DNA of 64,000 nt from Prorocentrum cordatum (GCA_963575745.1 CAUYUJ010003636.1:126001-190000); one strand, 5' to 3'; numbered from the stretch's first letter, positions 10,545-22,373 are shown. Numbers and translations are program-made. The notes: generated by a model not told the origin, from the sequence alone.

Positions 10545-12020
10545 ACAATACATCGTTTGGCATTGCATTGGCATTGGTGTGACCACGGTTCGGCATCGCA
10601 GCGCCACTGCGTTGGCATAGCGCTTGGCAGTGCGTTGGCATCGCGCTTGTATGTCGCAAGCATTGCGCTGGAGGGTCCTCATGGAACCCTCCGCGGAAGG
10701 ACTCACATTGAAACCCTTTGCCAAAATGACTCCTATTGAAACCATCCACAAAACGGGTTCATTCATATATTGAAACCCTACACAGAAGGATTCCATGCGA
10801 AGCCCTCCACAAGGATTCCTAATGAAATCTATGGCAAATGCCTTCCCCCATTGGCATTGCGTTGGCATTGCATTGGCATTGGGTTGGGATCGCCTTGGCA
10901 TTAAGTTGGCATTGCGTTGGCACTGGCTTGGCATTGCGCTGGCGAGTTCCAATAGTCCCCTTCGCATAACGATTCCCATCGAACCCCACGCAAGAAGGAC
11001 TCCGATTGAAGCATCCCACAAGAAGGGTTCAGACTGAACCCATTCGCAGCCCTCTATAGGAAAAATGCATTTGAAACCGACCATGCGCGATTTCCCCCAG
11101 GCATTTCATTGGGATTGGATTGGGATTGCCATGGCATTGGAATGGCATGGCGTTGGCACTGATTTGGTGTTGCGTTGGCGTGTTCTAATGGCTCCCACCA
11201 TAGAAGGATTCCTATTGAAACCTTCCACACGAAGGGTTCCTATTGAAAGCCCCCACATGCAGGGTTCATGGTCAAACAACCCTCAAACAAGATTCCTGCC
11301 GAAACCCTACAGAAGATTCCTATCGACATCCTCCAAAGAAGGATCCGTAACCAAGTCATCCACATACGGATTTCTGCTGGAACATGTTGAAAGAATGGAA
11401 TCATGCCATCGTCATTGCATTGGCATTGGCTTGGTAACGGTTTGGCATTGCGTTGGCAGTGCGATGGCAATGCGTTGGCATTGCGCTGGCGGGTGCCAAC
11501 CAAACGCTCCACAGAAGGATTCCGGTTGAATACGTCCACAAGAACGATGCCTACGGACCCCCCCGCAATAAGAGTCACATTGCATTCCTCCACATAAGGG
11601 TTCCATGCGAATCCCTCCACAGAAGGGTGCCGATTAAAATCCCTCCAAGGAAGGGACCTTAGAAGGATTCCTGCGTGGATGACATCATCCACATAAGGGT
11701 TCTTAGAAGGATTGCAATTGAACGCTACCACAAGCAATCCACCCCCCGTGGCGTTGCATTGGCATTAAGTGTGGACAGCTGTGTCGTCGGTTTGGCATTG
11801 CGTTGGCACTGCGTTGGCATTGCGGTGGCGAGTCCTAATGCCCCCCTTCGCAAAACGATTCATATTGAGACCCTCCACAAGCAAGATTCCGTTTGGAATA
11901 TATAACAAAAAGGGCTCCCCCATTGGCGTTGCATTGACATTGGGTTGGGACCGCCTTGGCATTGGTTTGGCATTAAGATGGCACTGCGTCGGCATTGCGT
12001 TGGCATTGCGCTGGCGAGTC
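10545..12020 (+). repeat. alternating two-motif satellite array
   Basis: Blocks of TTGGCATTGCG-type repeats (near 10555, 10850, 11100, 11410, 11750 and 11925) alternate with blocks of a roughly 27-bp unit of type ATTGAAACCCTCCACAGAAG. Six A-blocks and five B-blocks are visible. Frames are open in several phases because of repeat periodicity and I do not count them as genes. Confidence 0.85.
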
Positions 12021-12249
12021 ATATGGCTCCCTTTAGTTGTTTGGTTTAAACGCTGGGCTCTCCCTGGCCCCAGGAATGCGGGGGCCCGTCCTCTCCTGTC
12101 CTTGCGAGGCCAGGGCACCCCGGAGGCCCACTCCGGGAGCCCGGAAAATCCCGGGGCAACCCGGGAGCGCCCGAGCGCGGCCGCGCCATGCCGCCGCGCG
12201 GGGCACCCCTCGGCTGGGGAGCGGCTGGGCTGCCGCTGCCGGCCGTGGC

Positions 12250-12422
12250 CGGGCGCGCGCGGAACCCCCAGCCGCGTGCTGCTCCGGGCCGCCGCGCTGC
12301 TGGCCACGGCCGCGGGCTGGCCCACCCCGCAGACCCTGGGGGACTACTACGGCCCGTCGTACTACGACGACGAGGACCAGGACCTCCAGCTGCGGAAGGG
12401 GAACCGTGAAAGCCAAATGTAA
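12250..12422 (+). pseudogene. signal-peptide-like N-terminal segment
   Basis: The frame reads VLLRAAALLATAAGWPTPQ, a short hydrophobic core preceded by Arg and followed by a small-residue region that fits a cleavable signal peptide. An acidic/tyrosine stretch follows (DYYGPSYYDDEDQDLQL). It ends at TAA 12420-12422, in frame with the larger ORF that begins at the next codon, so the stop looks like a late mutation or an undetected intron. The initiator Met is unclear; the ATG at 12188 is in another frame. Confidence 0.4.
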
Positions 12423-14860
12423 GGAGGCCCCGAGGTCCCAGCGAGGTCAGGGCCAGGCGAGCATGGGTTGCCGCCGGCGGGGGTCATCCCGCCTGGCGCC
12501 CCCCCTGCGCCGCCGGCCGCCCCGCCCAAGAAGGTCGCCACCCAGCCTCCCTCCCCCAATGGCACTTCAGACACCTCCTGGATTGGGGGATGGGGCCTAG
12601 GCTATCTCAGCTGGGAGAACCTGGGGAACCACACCTGGTCCTGGAGGGCCGAAGGGATGGAGGGCTGGGCGCTTGAGAACCTCAAAGGCGCCTTCTCGAC
12701 CCAACAGGATACCGGCTGGCTACGTTCCGACGGCGGCTGGGCCCTGTACCTGACCGACAGCTGCGGCGTGCGCCTGTTCGGCGCGGCCTGGCCCATCGTC
12801 GGCTGGACCCTCATCGCCCTGTGCTGCACCGGCATGCTCGCCCTGGCGGCACACAGCCTGCGGACCATCTTCGCGCCGTGCGCCTGGGTGTGCTGGGTGA
12901 TCGGAGCAGCCGCCGGCTTATGCCGCGCGTGCTGCTGCTGTGGGCGGAAGCCGCCTGGCGAAGCAGAGGTGGATCGCCTCCTGCCGCCGGCGCCGCCGCA
13001 GCCCATCACGGTCGTCTGGACGGTGCCCGCCGCGGGCCCGAACACGACGACCTCCTTCTACCAGAGGACCGTGCGGGCACGCGGGGCCGGCAGGAAGCCC
13101 AACGACCTCCTCGCGAAGCTTGACGGGCACGTGGCGCGGATCGGCCTCATCTTCGACGAGCCGGAGAGGGTCGGCAAGAAAGGGCTCTGGGTCCAGTACA
13201 ACAAGATCAAGGATGCGAGCAGCCGGGCCCTCAGGCAGAAGCTCGAGCAGGGGAAGTGGGTGCACTTGTGCCGCTGCGGGGATTGCCAGCCCCAGAGCGA
13301 GAAGGAGCTCCACTGCGTGGAGTACGCGGCCCTCGATTCGGCGGCCATCGTCGACATCGGAGCGCACGCGCGCTTGACCCCATGCCGCTTCTGCGTCCTC
13401 ACAGGGCGGACCCTCGCCAGTGGAATTCGCCTGTTCGTCACCTGCGTGATGTACCTCTTCTACTTAGCCTGCTGCTGCGGGCGCTGCAGCCGCCGGCGAC
13501 GCCGCCGCCGTGAATCGGCAGGCGCAGCGGAGCCAGGCGTAGCTGGGGGAGTGGCGGAGCTGCTGGATCAGGAATCCGAGTCCGAGGTCGAGATCGAGGA
13601 GCGCCCATGCGAGGCTGTCAAGGTGGGCGTCCTCATCAAGGGCGTGATGAGGCCCTTGGCCCCAGGCGGGTGCCGCGACGCTGCTGACACGACTCCCATG
13701 ACGTTGCTCTGGGAGGACGGCCAGGCCTCAGACCTGCCCCCACCGGTCGACGGCAAGAACGCCACGGTCTGCCTCTGCGAGCACCACAAGCAGGTCTACA
13801 AGGCGACCCGGCTTGGGGACAAGTGCTCGATCGTCACCTGCTTCCACCAGGCAATCGGTTCGTCGGCTGGAGTACCTCTCTGCCTCGTCCATCTTGGTGG
13901 AGAAGCCGGCCGCGCCGCCATCCGAGCCTCCACGGCCGCCGCCCCCCCCGCAGGGATGCTCGCCGGCATTCGACGACGAGTGGTCCAAAGTGGACGGAGC
14001 CCGGGGGCCAGCGCCCCAGCTACCCAAGCGAGCGGTGGGTACACTACACCTCCCAGGCGAGGCTCGCCTGCCCCGTCAGGGGGCGCCCCGTCGGCGCGCT
14101 TCGAGTCGCCGACCGTGCCCGTCGCAGCCCCGAGTCCTGAGGAGATCGACCTGGGCGAGTTGGACTCGGGAGACCTGAAGCATCTCCTCGTCAGGGCCCG
14201 GGTGAACTGGTCGAGCGGAGCGCAGTGGATCATCTTCCTCTGCCAGCGCCAGGAGGGTGACGGCAAGGAGGAGGAGCCCCATTGGACCGTCTCCGCCCGC
14301 GGCCCCAAGGGGACAAGTCTCGACTTCACGCTGAGGTTGGACGAGGTGCAGGCCCACCCCACCCTCAGCCCAGCGGGCCGACTGCCGCAGGGCTTTCTGG
14401 AGGAGCTAGTGTACCACCCACCGGCAGGCGCCCGCGAGATGGGGATCGCTGCGGTGGGCTCTTCGCTACCCAGGGTCGTGTGGGAGAAGCTGCAGCACTG
14501 GCAGGGCAAACCCATCGGAGGCAAACATCGCTCGCTCAAGGCTTGGCAGTGGCAGCTCATCCGCACGAGGGGCAGTACTATCATCAACTGGCACCCAGCG
14601 GGGTCGGCGTCAGCCACAGGGGATATGCCGAACGGCGAGAAGAACGAGCTCGACGCCACGATGAAGGGCCTGAACGATCACTGGAAGCGGCTGGACCGCA
14701 GCGGGTCGCCGCGGGCCCCGTCCAGGGGGAGCCGGGGCAGCAGCAGCGGGAGGTCTCCATCCAGGACACCCCCGCGCTCAGACCGGCGCCTGTCCCGCGA
14801 TCGGGACGACGGGCCAGGTCCAGAGTCAGAGACAGACGACCAGGATCCCAGGGAGAGGCC
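12423..14860 (+). pseudogene. membrane-anchored N-terminal part of the polyprotein
   Basis: With the TTG at 12468 as residue 1 (the frame is open from 12423), there are three hydrophobic segments: about 103-130 (LFGAAWPIVGWTLIALCC...), about 133-153 (IFAPCAWVCWVIGAAAG) and about 317-337 (LFVTCVMYLFYLACCCG). Cys clusters follow the second and third (CRACCCCGRK and CCCGRCSRRRRRRR), the last with a basic stop-transfer run. Between segments 2 and 3 lies a soluble region with Cys pairs (LCRCGDC, CRFCV). After the third comes a long hydrophilic region rich in Pro/Ser/Arg. The meaningful frame ends near 14860; the rest to 15065 is out of phase with the continuing protein. I do not recognise the fold. 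Confidence 0.55.
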
Positions 14861-17551
14861 ATGCTCAGCGTCTACCTTGAGGCGCGGGGCAACGGGTCTG
14901 ACGAGGCCGACGCCCTGCAGTGCGTCGCCTCCGGCTTCGACGAGGAGATCAGCACCGTGGTTGAGCGGCTCGCCCACTACGCGGGGCATTTGGCCAACTA
15001 CGCTGAGGCCGAGGACGACAAGCACGTGCACTCCATGCGCGCGGATCGCTGGAAGAGCCAGCTAACACAACTGCGCAGCGCCGGGGCTAAGCCGGCCGGA
15101 GCGACTCCTCCACGGCCAGCCGCCGCGGGGCTACTGCAGCTCGGAGCGCGTCCGCCCGCCGCGAGGTCCATCGACTCGGCTGCTGCGGACTACGCCCCAT
15201 CGACGGAGGCAGCCCCCCCGAGTGTGCAGACAGCGCCGGCGGATCGTCCGCCTGGCTTGGTCTCGCCCGCGGGCCTGCGCTTTGGGGTGACGAGCTCCAT
15301 CCCGGGCGGACTCCCGAGCGTCACGGGCGTCACTAGTCTGTTCGTCAACCGTGGCAGCTACGCCGACACGGGCCTAGTCCAGGTCCCTGGGCAGCCCGAC
15401 CGACAAGGAGCAGTGGGCGCCGCTGGCGCCGCCGCCGCCGTACAGGCTTACGCCCAGGCGTCGCAGGCAAGCCAGGCGCAGCAGCACCAGGACCACAAGC
15501 AGCTCCTGCATGCGATTCAAGAAGGGCTCATCCAGAGGGATGACGGGAAGGTCGCGCAGCTGGGCGCCCTGGCGGCCATCAAGAAGGCCGAGGAGCTGGA
15601 CGTGTTCCTGGCCCGGGGGTGCGACACCACGGAGGTCGAGATCTGCAAGGGACTCCTGGGACGCGACCTCTTTCACGGCCTCCGCCGAGCATGCGAGGGC
15701 AGCAAGCACCTGATGCTGGCCGTGGGATGCCCGACGACGGTGACGAACAGGATTGCCTACGTAGCCTACGGCTCTGCCACCCTCTCTTGGGGTGGCAAGG
15801 ATCACCTCGAGCTCCCCGACTGGAGCTTGTCCGTGGCCGACTTCCCCGTGTGCCGAGGCGAGGATTTCGACGACTACGCGATGCCACCTTAGGTTAAACT
15901 GGAGCCTCCGCCGAGGCACCCCGTCGTGTTCAGCCAGTGGCACCGACTGGCCCAGAACGCCATCAAGTTCTGGTGCCTCATCTGTGGGCGCCAGCACGGG
16001 CCAGAGATGTACGCCGCCCTCGAGAGCTTGAGGAAGTCGCACGAGCACGACGGGGACGAGTACCCTTCGAAGTACGTCTACGGGTTGTGGGAGGAGCTCA
16101 ACGCGGCTTGGTTCGAGCAGTTGCGGGAGAAACGCCGAGCGATGTGTCTCTTGCTCGGCACGCAGCATCCCAGGAAAGAGGACCTGAAGCTGTGCGCGCT
16201 GGCCCCCACGGGCCCAGGCGGCCAAGCAGCTTTCAAGTTCCCGAACGTCTTCGACCTCGACGATCCTGGCGGCTACTACCAGGTCGTCTGCATCCCCCGG
16301 AACGAGCGGAAGTTGCGCAAGCTCTTCAACCGAAGCCTGCACGGGCTAGGACCGAAGGGCCCGATTCGGGCTGGAGGAGCTGAGGGAGGCGACGGGCAGG
16401 AGCCCAAGCACGCCCAAGGTGCTCGCTTTCCCCCCATGGAGGCGGGCGAGAAGGCCGGCGCAGAGAAGCGGCCTAAGAAGCCTAAGGCATCGACGGGCGG
16501 GGCGCCTGCCAAGAAGCCCTACCCAGCAGGGAAGAAGCTCGCCGCGGGTGAGATCACGCAGTCGGTGCAGCACGCCCCCCGCAACCGGGCCGGCAATATC
16601 CTGTGCTGGGATGCGCGCACATGGATGGGCTGCCCCAAGACCAGCCAGACGTGCGCACACGCGCACGAGACCATCAAGGGCATGGGGGGCTTGCATTGGA
16701 CCGTGCAGGAACAGCTGGTCAAACGCGGGGGCCTGAAGTCGGGCACCCGCGTGGAGCCGAAGGACGTGGACGGGCGCGCGCAGCAGCTGCGCGCACAGGC
16801 CAAGAGCGAGGACGAGTCCAAGCGGGCCGGGGCCGCCCAGGCGCAGGCAGGAGCCGCGCCAGCGCCCCCCAAGGGCGCTTCGGGAACTCCCTCAGGACGC
16901 GAGAGCTGTGCAGGGCCGGAGGTCGATTGGAGCGCCCCAGCGGCGTACGACGAGATCCAGCGCACCGCGATGGAGAACGACTTGAGGGAGGCGGTGCAGG
17001 GGCCGGGCCACTCTTGGCTTCTGGACGCCCACGCAGACTCCCCTTGGGTGTACAGCACCAGCCAGTGCGACCATGCTGAAGCCCTCAAACGGCAGGCTCT
17101 GATCGACGAGGTGCAGGGCAGCGGCGTCCTCGACAAGCTCCAGGAGGCCAGCGACTACCTCAAGTCGCATGTCCTGGCCCGGCTGACCCGAGCCAGGGCG
17201 GAGGGAGCCACGCTCGAGGTGGAGAAGGCGCTGCTGGAGGCCACCCGCGATGGAGGGCCCACCCTCGCAGAGGAGGCAGGCGCCGTGCTGGATAAGATAG
17301 GCGCCAAGGCGGGCAACTTGGGCGGGGAGCCGGATGTGATGATCAGCCCTGCGGTCTGGGATGAAGCCAGCGAGACTGGCACGGGGGCCGTGAAGTTACT
17401 CGGCCAGACGTGGCAGTTTTGGGACTACCAGGACAAGCTACCCCTGGAGCCAGAGCTCGCCGCACGCCTGGGGCTCCCCGCTTGGGGCTCCCCGCCGATA
17501 CCCAGGAGGAGAGGCAGTGCCTGGTTCTGCACCTGGCGGGCGCTCTCCTAA
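14861..17551 (+). pseudogene. gag-like segment with a CCCH zinc finger (in-frame TAG)
   Basis: From the ATG at 14861 (MLSVYLEARGNGSDEADALQ) the frame is open to TAG at 15890-15892, then continues in the same frame to about 17480. The first part has a helical, Gln/Ala-rich stretch (QAYAQASQASQAQQHQDHKQ). The second half has a basic linker (EKRPKKPKASTG) and near 16611-16665 CWDARTWMGCPKTSQTCAHAH, one C-x8-C-x6-C-x3-H finger, then WTVQEQLVKRGGLKSG. This layout resembles a nucleic-acid-binding gag-like protein (inference). Whether the shift from the previous frame at about 14855 is programmed or mutational is open; no slippery heptamer is obvious. After about 17480 the frame is lost through the duplication at 17468-17495. 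Confidence 0.6.
17468..17495 (+). repeat. 14-bp tandem duplication causing a frameshift
   Basis: CTGGGGCTCCCCGC is followed immediately by TTGGGGCTCCCCGC. Counting one copy only, the upstream frame (ELAARLGLP) runs straight into the downstream frame (ADTQEERQCLVLHL). The duplication thus accounts for the frame change. Confidence 0.85.
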
Positions 17552-18414
17552 GCGAGCACGACCGCGCCCCGTCCATCACCGAGGTGCGCGAGTTGGCTTT
17601 GGTCCTTCGCCGGTCCCTATGGGACCAGGCGACGACCGCAGCCGCGGCGTTGGGTGACCCACCGCTCTTCGTTTCACCGCGCGAAGCAGAGCTGAGGATA
17701 TGTTGCCATGACGCGCTCATGCCGCACCACGACAAGGATTTCCGGTGCATCACGCTGTTCCCCTTGCCGGAGCTTCGGGACATGACGCTTCGGGTCTGGA
17801 GGGTGAACCATTGGAACCAGCTCGGCCTGGATACCCTCCTCCCCCAGAAGGTAGGGCAGCTCGAGCTCCACGTGATGATGCACAGGGGGCGCATGCGCAC
17901 TCTCCGACCTCCATCTGGGGTTGACGCGCGACAGGCCATCGGGGAGGTAATCAGGACCTGGGCTCTGGCCGGGAAGGAGCTGCGGGAGCGGCTCGTGACG
18001 GGCTGGGAGATGTACCTGGAGACCGAGGACGCGGCAGGCCCCGTCATCCCCAGTCGCCCCCCGCCCTGTGCGCACTGCAGGCGCCAGCAAGCAGCCGCCT
18101 GCGAGGTCAGGGAAAGCGCCGGCGGGGAGGCCCAGACGGAAGCTGAGGAGGAGGACATCGACTTCCAGCAGCTGGAGCCACTGCTGCGCAGGCCCGCCTT
18201 CGCCTGGGGTGTCAGGACGAGTGGGATCTTCGCCGGCACCGGGCGCTGGTCTGCAGCCATGGCCGACGCCGGCTTCCTCGCGTCGGAGTCAGTGGAGCTC
18301 TACGAGCAGCCGCCCTCCCAGACGGGCCCGCGCGAGGACCACGACGCGCTGCGGCCGGAGGTGCGGGAGCGCATCCTGCTAGACGCAGGCGCAGCGCCAC
18401 CATCCTTGTTATAA
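17482..18414 (+). pseudogene. linker and N-terminal start of a methyltransferase-like domain
   Basis: After the duplication the frame continues with ADTQEERQCLVLHLAGALL and a region of alternating helices, a Cys/His cluster (PPPCAHCRRQQAAAC, near 18060-18105), an acidic patch and then GIFAGTGRWSAAMADAGF near 18220-18280. The last resembles motif I (F.G.G....A....G) of C5-methyltransferase-like Rossmann domains. It is followed by VELYEQP and an acidic HDALRPEVRERIL. The frame stops at TAA 18412-18414, before any PPC motif, so only the domain start is here. The cofactor-binding role is inferred from the motif only. Confidence 0.5.
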
Positions 18415-19102
18415 TGGGGTTGTCTCGGACGTGAGTTGTCGTGGCCAATGTCGTCCAAATGTTCCAACGGTTAGTCGACGATGACTGCTCGGCCTTTGTC
18501 CTGGTCGGTGGCGTCGTTGTCTATGTGGGGTTGTCCGCCTCGCGGGTAGTTGGCGCGCCGGAAAAAATATGGAAATGCATGAGGCCTCTCTGCCCAGTGA
18601 CTGTAGATGCTGGAAGAGGGCCCGTGTCTCCCCACTTTTGTAGTACAGTGTCCAGTCCAGAATCTAGCAGCTGAAAGTATATTCGGTTGACGTGGGGTAA
18701 GTCTGCCACTGTGATGTAGCTCCAGTGGGCCGCGTGTGCCCATGCTCTCATGGTTGGGACTGGCATGAACCCGTGCCCGATGCGTAGTGGTCTGTGCACG
18801 AAGTACTTGTCGAGGTTGTTGGTGTTGACCTCGTCCTGGATGCTTCGCTGCACGTGAGATCTGAATATGGTAGCGGGGTTTGGGCCGCGATGGTCTGGAA
18901 ATCCTGTGCGTTGTATTTGGACGGTCTGTCGTCCTCGTAGATTGAGCAAAAGTCGGAGGTCGTCGTTGCCGTCGCCCTCGTAGCGGCTGGAGGTTCACGG
19001 TGCTGGTGTCAAGAAGCGTCTTCAGTCCTTTAGTGGCTAGGCCGTCGCCAGTCTCGCTGTACGCATGTAGATCTCCATCGCCGGCGCGTAGATGAAGCGC
19101 GG

Positions 19103-19828
19103 TCAAAACGACCGCTCCTGCATGCGCGGCAAATGCGTCATCGGCTGTGGCCTCGTGGGAAAATTGGGCATGTCATGTTGCATGACATGTAAAATATGAA
19201 GGACGCCTATGAGCCGCGCAAACAATGGAACCGCTTGGATTGAGCCTGGCTGCCGCGGCATATGAGTCGCTCGAAAGTATCGGGGATATGCAGACTGCAC
19301 CATGCTAGCGCGATGGTGAAGTCGCCAGGCGTTGCTGATCGCGGCGATCAATCGAAGCGACGTCTGTGGCAACGAATCGTTGGAGGCTGCGGTGTAAGCG
19401 AATTGCCCATGTAACTTCTCCCTGCGGCATGCCGCGTCGGCTCCCGCTCCAGGTGTGAAGCGGGGCGCAGCCAATGTAGAGGTCAGCATTGTCGTAGTGG
19501 GTCGTCCGCCACTGTGGCCTCTCCCTGGGGTATTCCCAATGAGCCCCACTGCGAGGCATGGGGCGGGCAGCGTGGGCCCGCGGCGGCTGGCTCTGTCGCC
19601 TCTCCCGCGCGCCCCGCGAGGGCTCCCCTGCCAGGCGTTAGGCAGGCCGTAGCTGCACGCAGCTGGGTCTATTATCATCGGGATGTGTTCCATGCAGTCG
19701 CGGTCGCGCGGTCGCAATATTTCTGGATGTGTTTGAATGTGACGTGTCGTCATGTGCTCGTGAGTGGTCGCCGTGGAAGTCTGCGTAGCGGTTGGCGTTC
19801 GCGCCCTGCGTCCCCCCCCTTGGGGCAT
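19103..19828 (-). other. unassigned minus-strand open frame in the LINE relic
   Basis: A 241-codon frame includes ASNDSLPQTSLRLIAAISNA and RLIGVLHILHVMQHDMPNF, which are not low-complexity. It could be the 3' coding end of the decayed LINE or another fossil. No motif is decisive. Confidence 0.2.
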
Positions 19829-20935
19829 TCCCCGGCGGGCCCCCTGTCGAAGTGCGAGGCGGGCGAAGTAGGCGATGCCTCTGTGTGTCTATAGCACCTG
19901 ATCAAACATTTCCGCGCAGTCAATTCTATTTTTAAGCCCTGTAAGCACTATCTGTGAATGCATCATTTGAACCATCAAGATCGGTCAGAAGGGAAAGACT
20001 GGATAAAAAGGGGGGGGAACATGATCGTCGCCCCGCGGCAATAAGTAACTCTGCACTTCTGAGGTCGTCGTGGCGATTTGCCCGTCAGATTCCCGCTCCA
20101 GGTGCGAAGCGGGCCGACATCGTGTCTTCTTGGGTTGTGGGTCGCGTTAGGTTGGTGTGCGTGGGGTGCTGCGTCGCGCGCTGCTTCGCGCGCTGGCGAA
20201 CGTGCGCCCTGGGTCCTAGCCTCTGAGATGACCGCTTCAATTCTTAAGGAGTTGTCAACTCCTTCTGCCTTTGCGCAATGGCCTGGCTGTCCTACTCAGT
20301 TTACGCAGCAACTCCCTTGCGTCGGCGAAACGTACACTTACGCTGCACGTGAGGGTTGGCGTTCGCCTCTGGAGCATCTTTGCAAACGTGGCGTGCGTGG
20401 TCCCTGTATCCAGGCCTCTGGCATTACGACTTCAAGTGGCCAGATATGGAGGGCGCCTGCTCTGTTCGCGCAAAGACCAAAGCTGATAATTACTGAAATA
20501 TGTCTTATCCAACAGACGCACAAACTCACGTGTGTCGGTACGATGTACTCCTTATACTGCGCGTGGCGGCCGGCGCTCGCCTCAGGAGTATGTCAATGTG
20601 CACCTGGTGCCGGCGCATGAGAGTTTTTAAATGGCATGGCATGTAACGCAACCTTATATCAAGCGGGCATGCGGCATGAAACGCTCCCCCTGCCCTTTTG
20701 CTTCTCCCTGAAGCACGGCCTCACTGGGCTCAGGTATGAAGCGGACTTGCCGTATTTGAAGCAGGAACGTATGGTGATGGGTGAAGTATGAATGGCCCTT
20801 GTGCTCCTCCCTGAAATACGCCCGCAGGGGCTCCCTGGCCAGGCGTGAACCGGCCAGTCGTCCACTCGCGTTTGGCGCAGTGCCTTTCCCTGAAATATGA
20901 CCGAAAGCTCCCGTGCCAGGTATGAGGCAAGCGAC
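19427..20935. repeat. eight dispersed copies of a roughly 50-bp motif
   Basis: A motif of type TCCCTGAAATAYG, spacer, GGGCTCCCGTGCCAGGTGTG, then AAGCGGGC occurs near 19438, 19519, 19598, 19815, 20084, 20700, 20806 and 20884. All copies are in the same orientation, with irregular spacing. Some copies keep only the second half. Confidence 0.6.
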
Positions 20936-21567
20936 TGGGTCAGTGGTCAGGCCCATGGCGACGCGTTGATTGATGGAAGGCCAACCCGTGCGCAAGGTTT
21001 TGTGCTATGTCCTCGTAGCTTGGCACGTACTGGCGTGAGTGGGGCCAATGGCAGGTAGCCGCAGATGTCCTCCCGTGGCGCAGCTGTGCGTAACCAAAAT
21101 AATGCGTCGGCCAAGAAATTCGTTTTGTGGCTGCAGAGCTTCGTCGGTAGGTTGAAGCTGCCTGGGATTGGGATGACTGCTGCAAGAGTGTGCACGCTGC
21201 AGGTGGACATATTTCAGTTGTGCCATGGACTAGCGCTTGCTAGACTCGGCAAGTGCAGTGCCATCGTTCTGGTAAGAGCTTTTGTCAGCTTGTTGAATGC
21301 GCATCGGCCGAAGCCGGCGCAATGCGTTTTGTTAGCCAATTGTCGCTGTTGCGGTGTATACTAGGTGTTCGGTCCAGTTGCAAGTCAGATTGGTCGCTGC
21401 GTGTGCATGTTTGGCAAACGCCGTGGCTGAAATCATGGTGTCGATCCTTATGTTGGCGAGTCGTGTCTTTTTGAGCTGCTCCTTGGGCTGGTTGGGAATG
21501 CGCCAGATATGCGCTGTGGTGCGGTGAACAACTCTGTCTGTCAGGCAGCCGACTGGTGGTTTGCTAA

Positions 21568-22008
21568 CTATGGGCGGTACTTCTCCTCACATGATCCCGT
21601 GGGCCCATGCGTCGGTAGCTTCTGGCGTGGCCAGGTCGACTTGTGAGTCGCTGCTGTAGCCAATGCTGGTGCACGTGTAACTGCAAGTGTCTGGCTGATG
21701 TCGTAAGTCGCTGGTGTGTCGTACGTCGAAGGGTAGCAGGAGTCTGCGCGTTGGATTATTCTTCGCGTCGCTGAGCGGTTGCTTCGGGGTCTGCTCTTCA
21801 GACGTGGCATGTAATGATTGAGCTGCTGTGTCGTATCAAATTCGGGGTTTACGCTGTATCCCGGGATTGCTGCTGGCATGGTCACTGCGCCTGGTCGTGG
21901 TGCTCTGGTCTCTGCGTGCTCGTCATGTTGTGTAGCTGAAATTGTGCATGGTGCTACTGTGTACTTGCTGCATGTAGTGATGGGTGCAATTTCTACTCCA
22001 TACCTCAA
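21568..22008 (-). pseudogene. possible LINE C-terminal fragment
   Basis: The minus frame begins MRYGVEIAPITTCSKY, then ISATQHDEHAETRAPR, loosely like the YG.....T....R......T.E... stretch after the RT thumb. The similarity is weak and I place it here mainly by order and distance from the 22.7-kb motif. Confidence 0.25.
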
Positions 22009-22373
22009 GAGAATGCATGGACTTTGTCGTGCGCGGAACGACTGGGATAGGTGTGTATCGCATTCGTAGCAAATGAGCCCGTCTAGGCGGCTGCTGCAAG
22101 TGGTAGGTTCATCACAGGCGTGTTCGAGCCATCTCGTTACGCCCCATTGTCGATGTGCGTCGTCATCAATAGTGATGTTGGCTGACCATTTGAGGCCGGC
22201 TGTTACTACGCCGCTCCAAGTGAAGGGTTATCTTGAAATCGTTGGCCACGGGTGTTGCCGCTCATGGCTGAGGCCGACGAATCGAAGTCAGATGCGTGGC
22301 GCGTGCGTTGCCCATCTGGCTGGGAATCTGACTTCTCGCGGTCGGGGCCCCGTCTGGTAGTCAACCTTCTGCG

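Larger units (their letters stand above)
12021..18414 (+). mobile_element. 3'-truncated element coding a membrane and CCCH-finger polyprotein
   Basis: The stretch holds almost continuous coding sequence: 11769-15065 in one frame broken only by TAA at 12420-12422, then 14861-17551 in a second frame broken only by TAG at 15890-15892, then 17482-18414 in a third frame. The product resembles dinoflagellate mobile-element ORFs carrying a single CCCH finger followed by a methyltransferase-like domain. No RT or integrase is present because the element stops abruptly at about 18414-18440, where a minus-strand LINE relic begins. Retroelement identity is therefore inferred. Confidence 0.5.

Noticed and set aside
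11240-11737. 165-codon minus frame in the alternating satellite
   Set aside because: Purely repeat-derived (GTRQRNANAMPTQCQ-type text).
14850-14865. Programmed -1 frameshift between the two large ORFs of the 12-18 kb element
   Set aside because: No slippery heptamer or clear downstream structure near the switch, and an ATG at 14861 could start the second ORF instead; left open.
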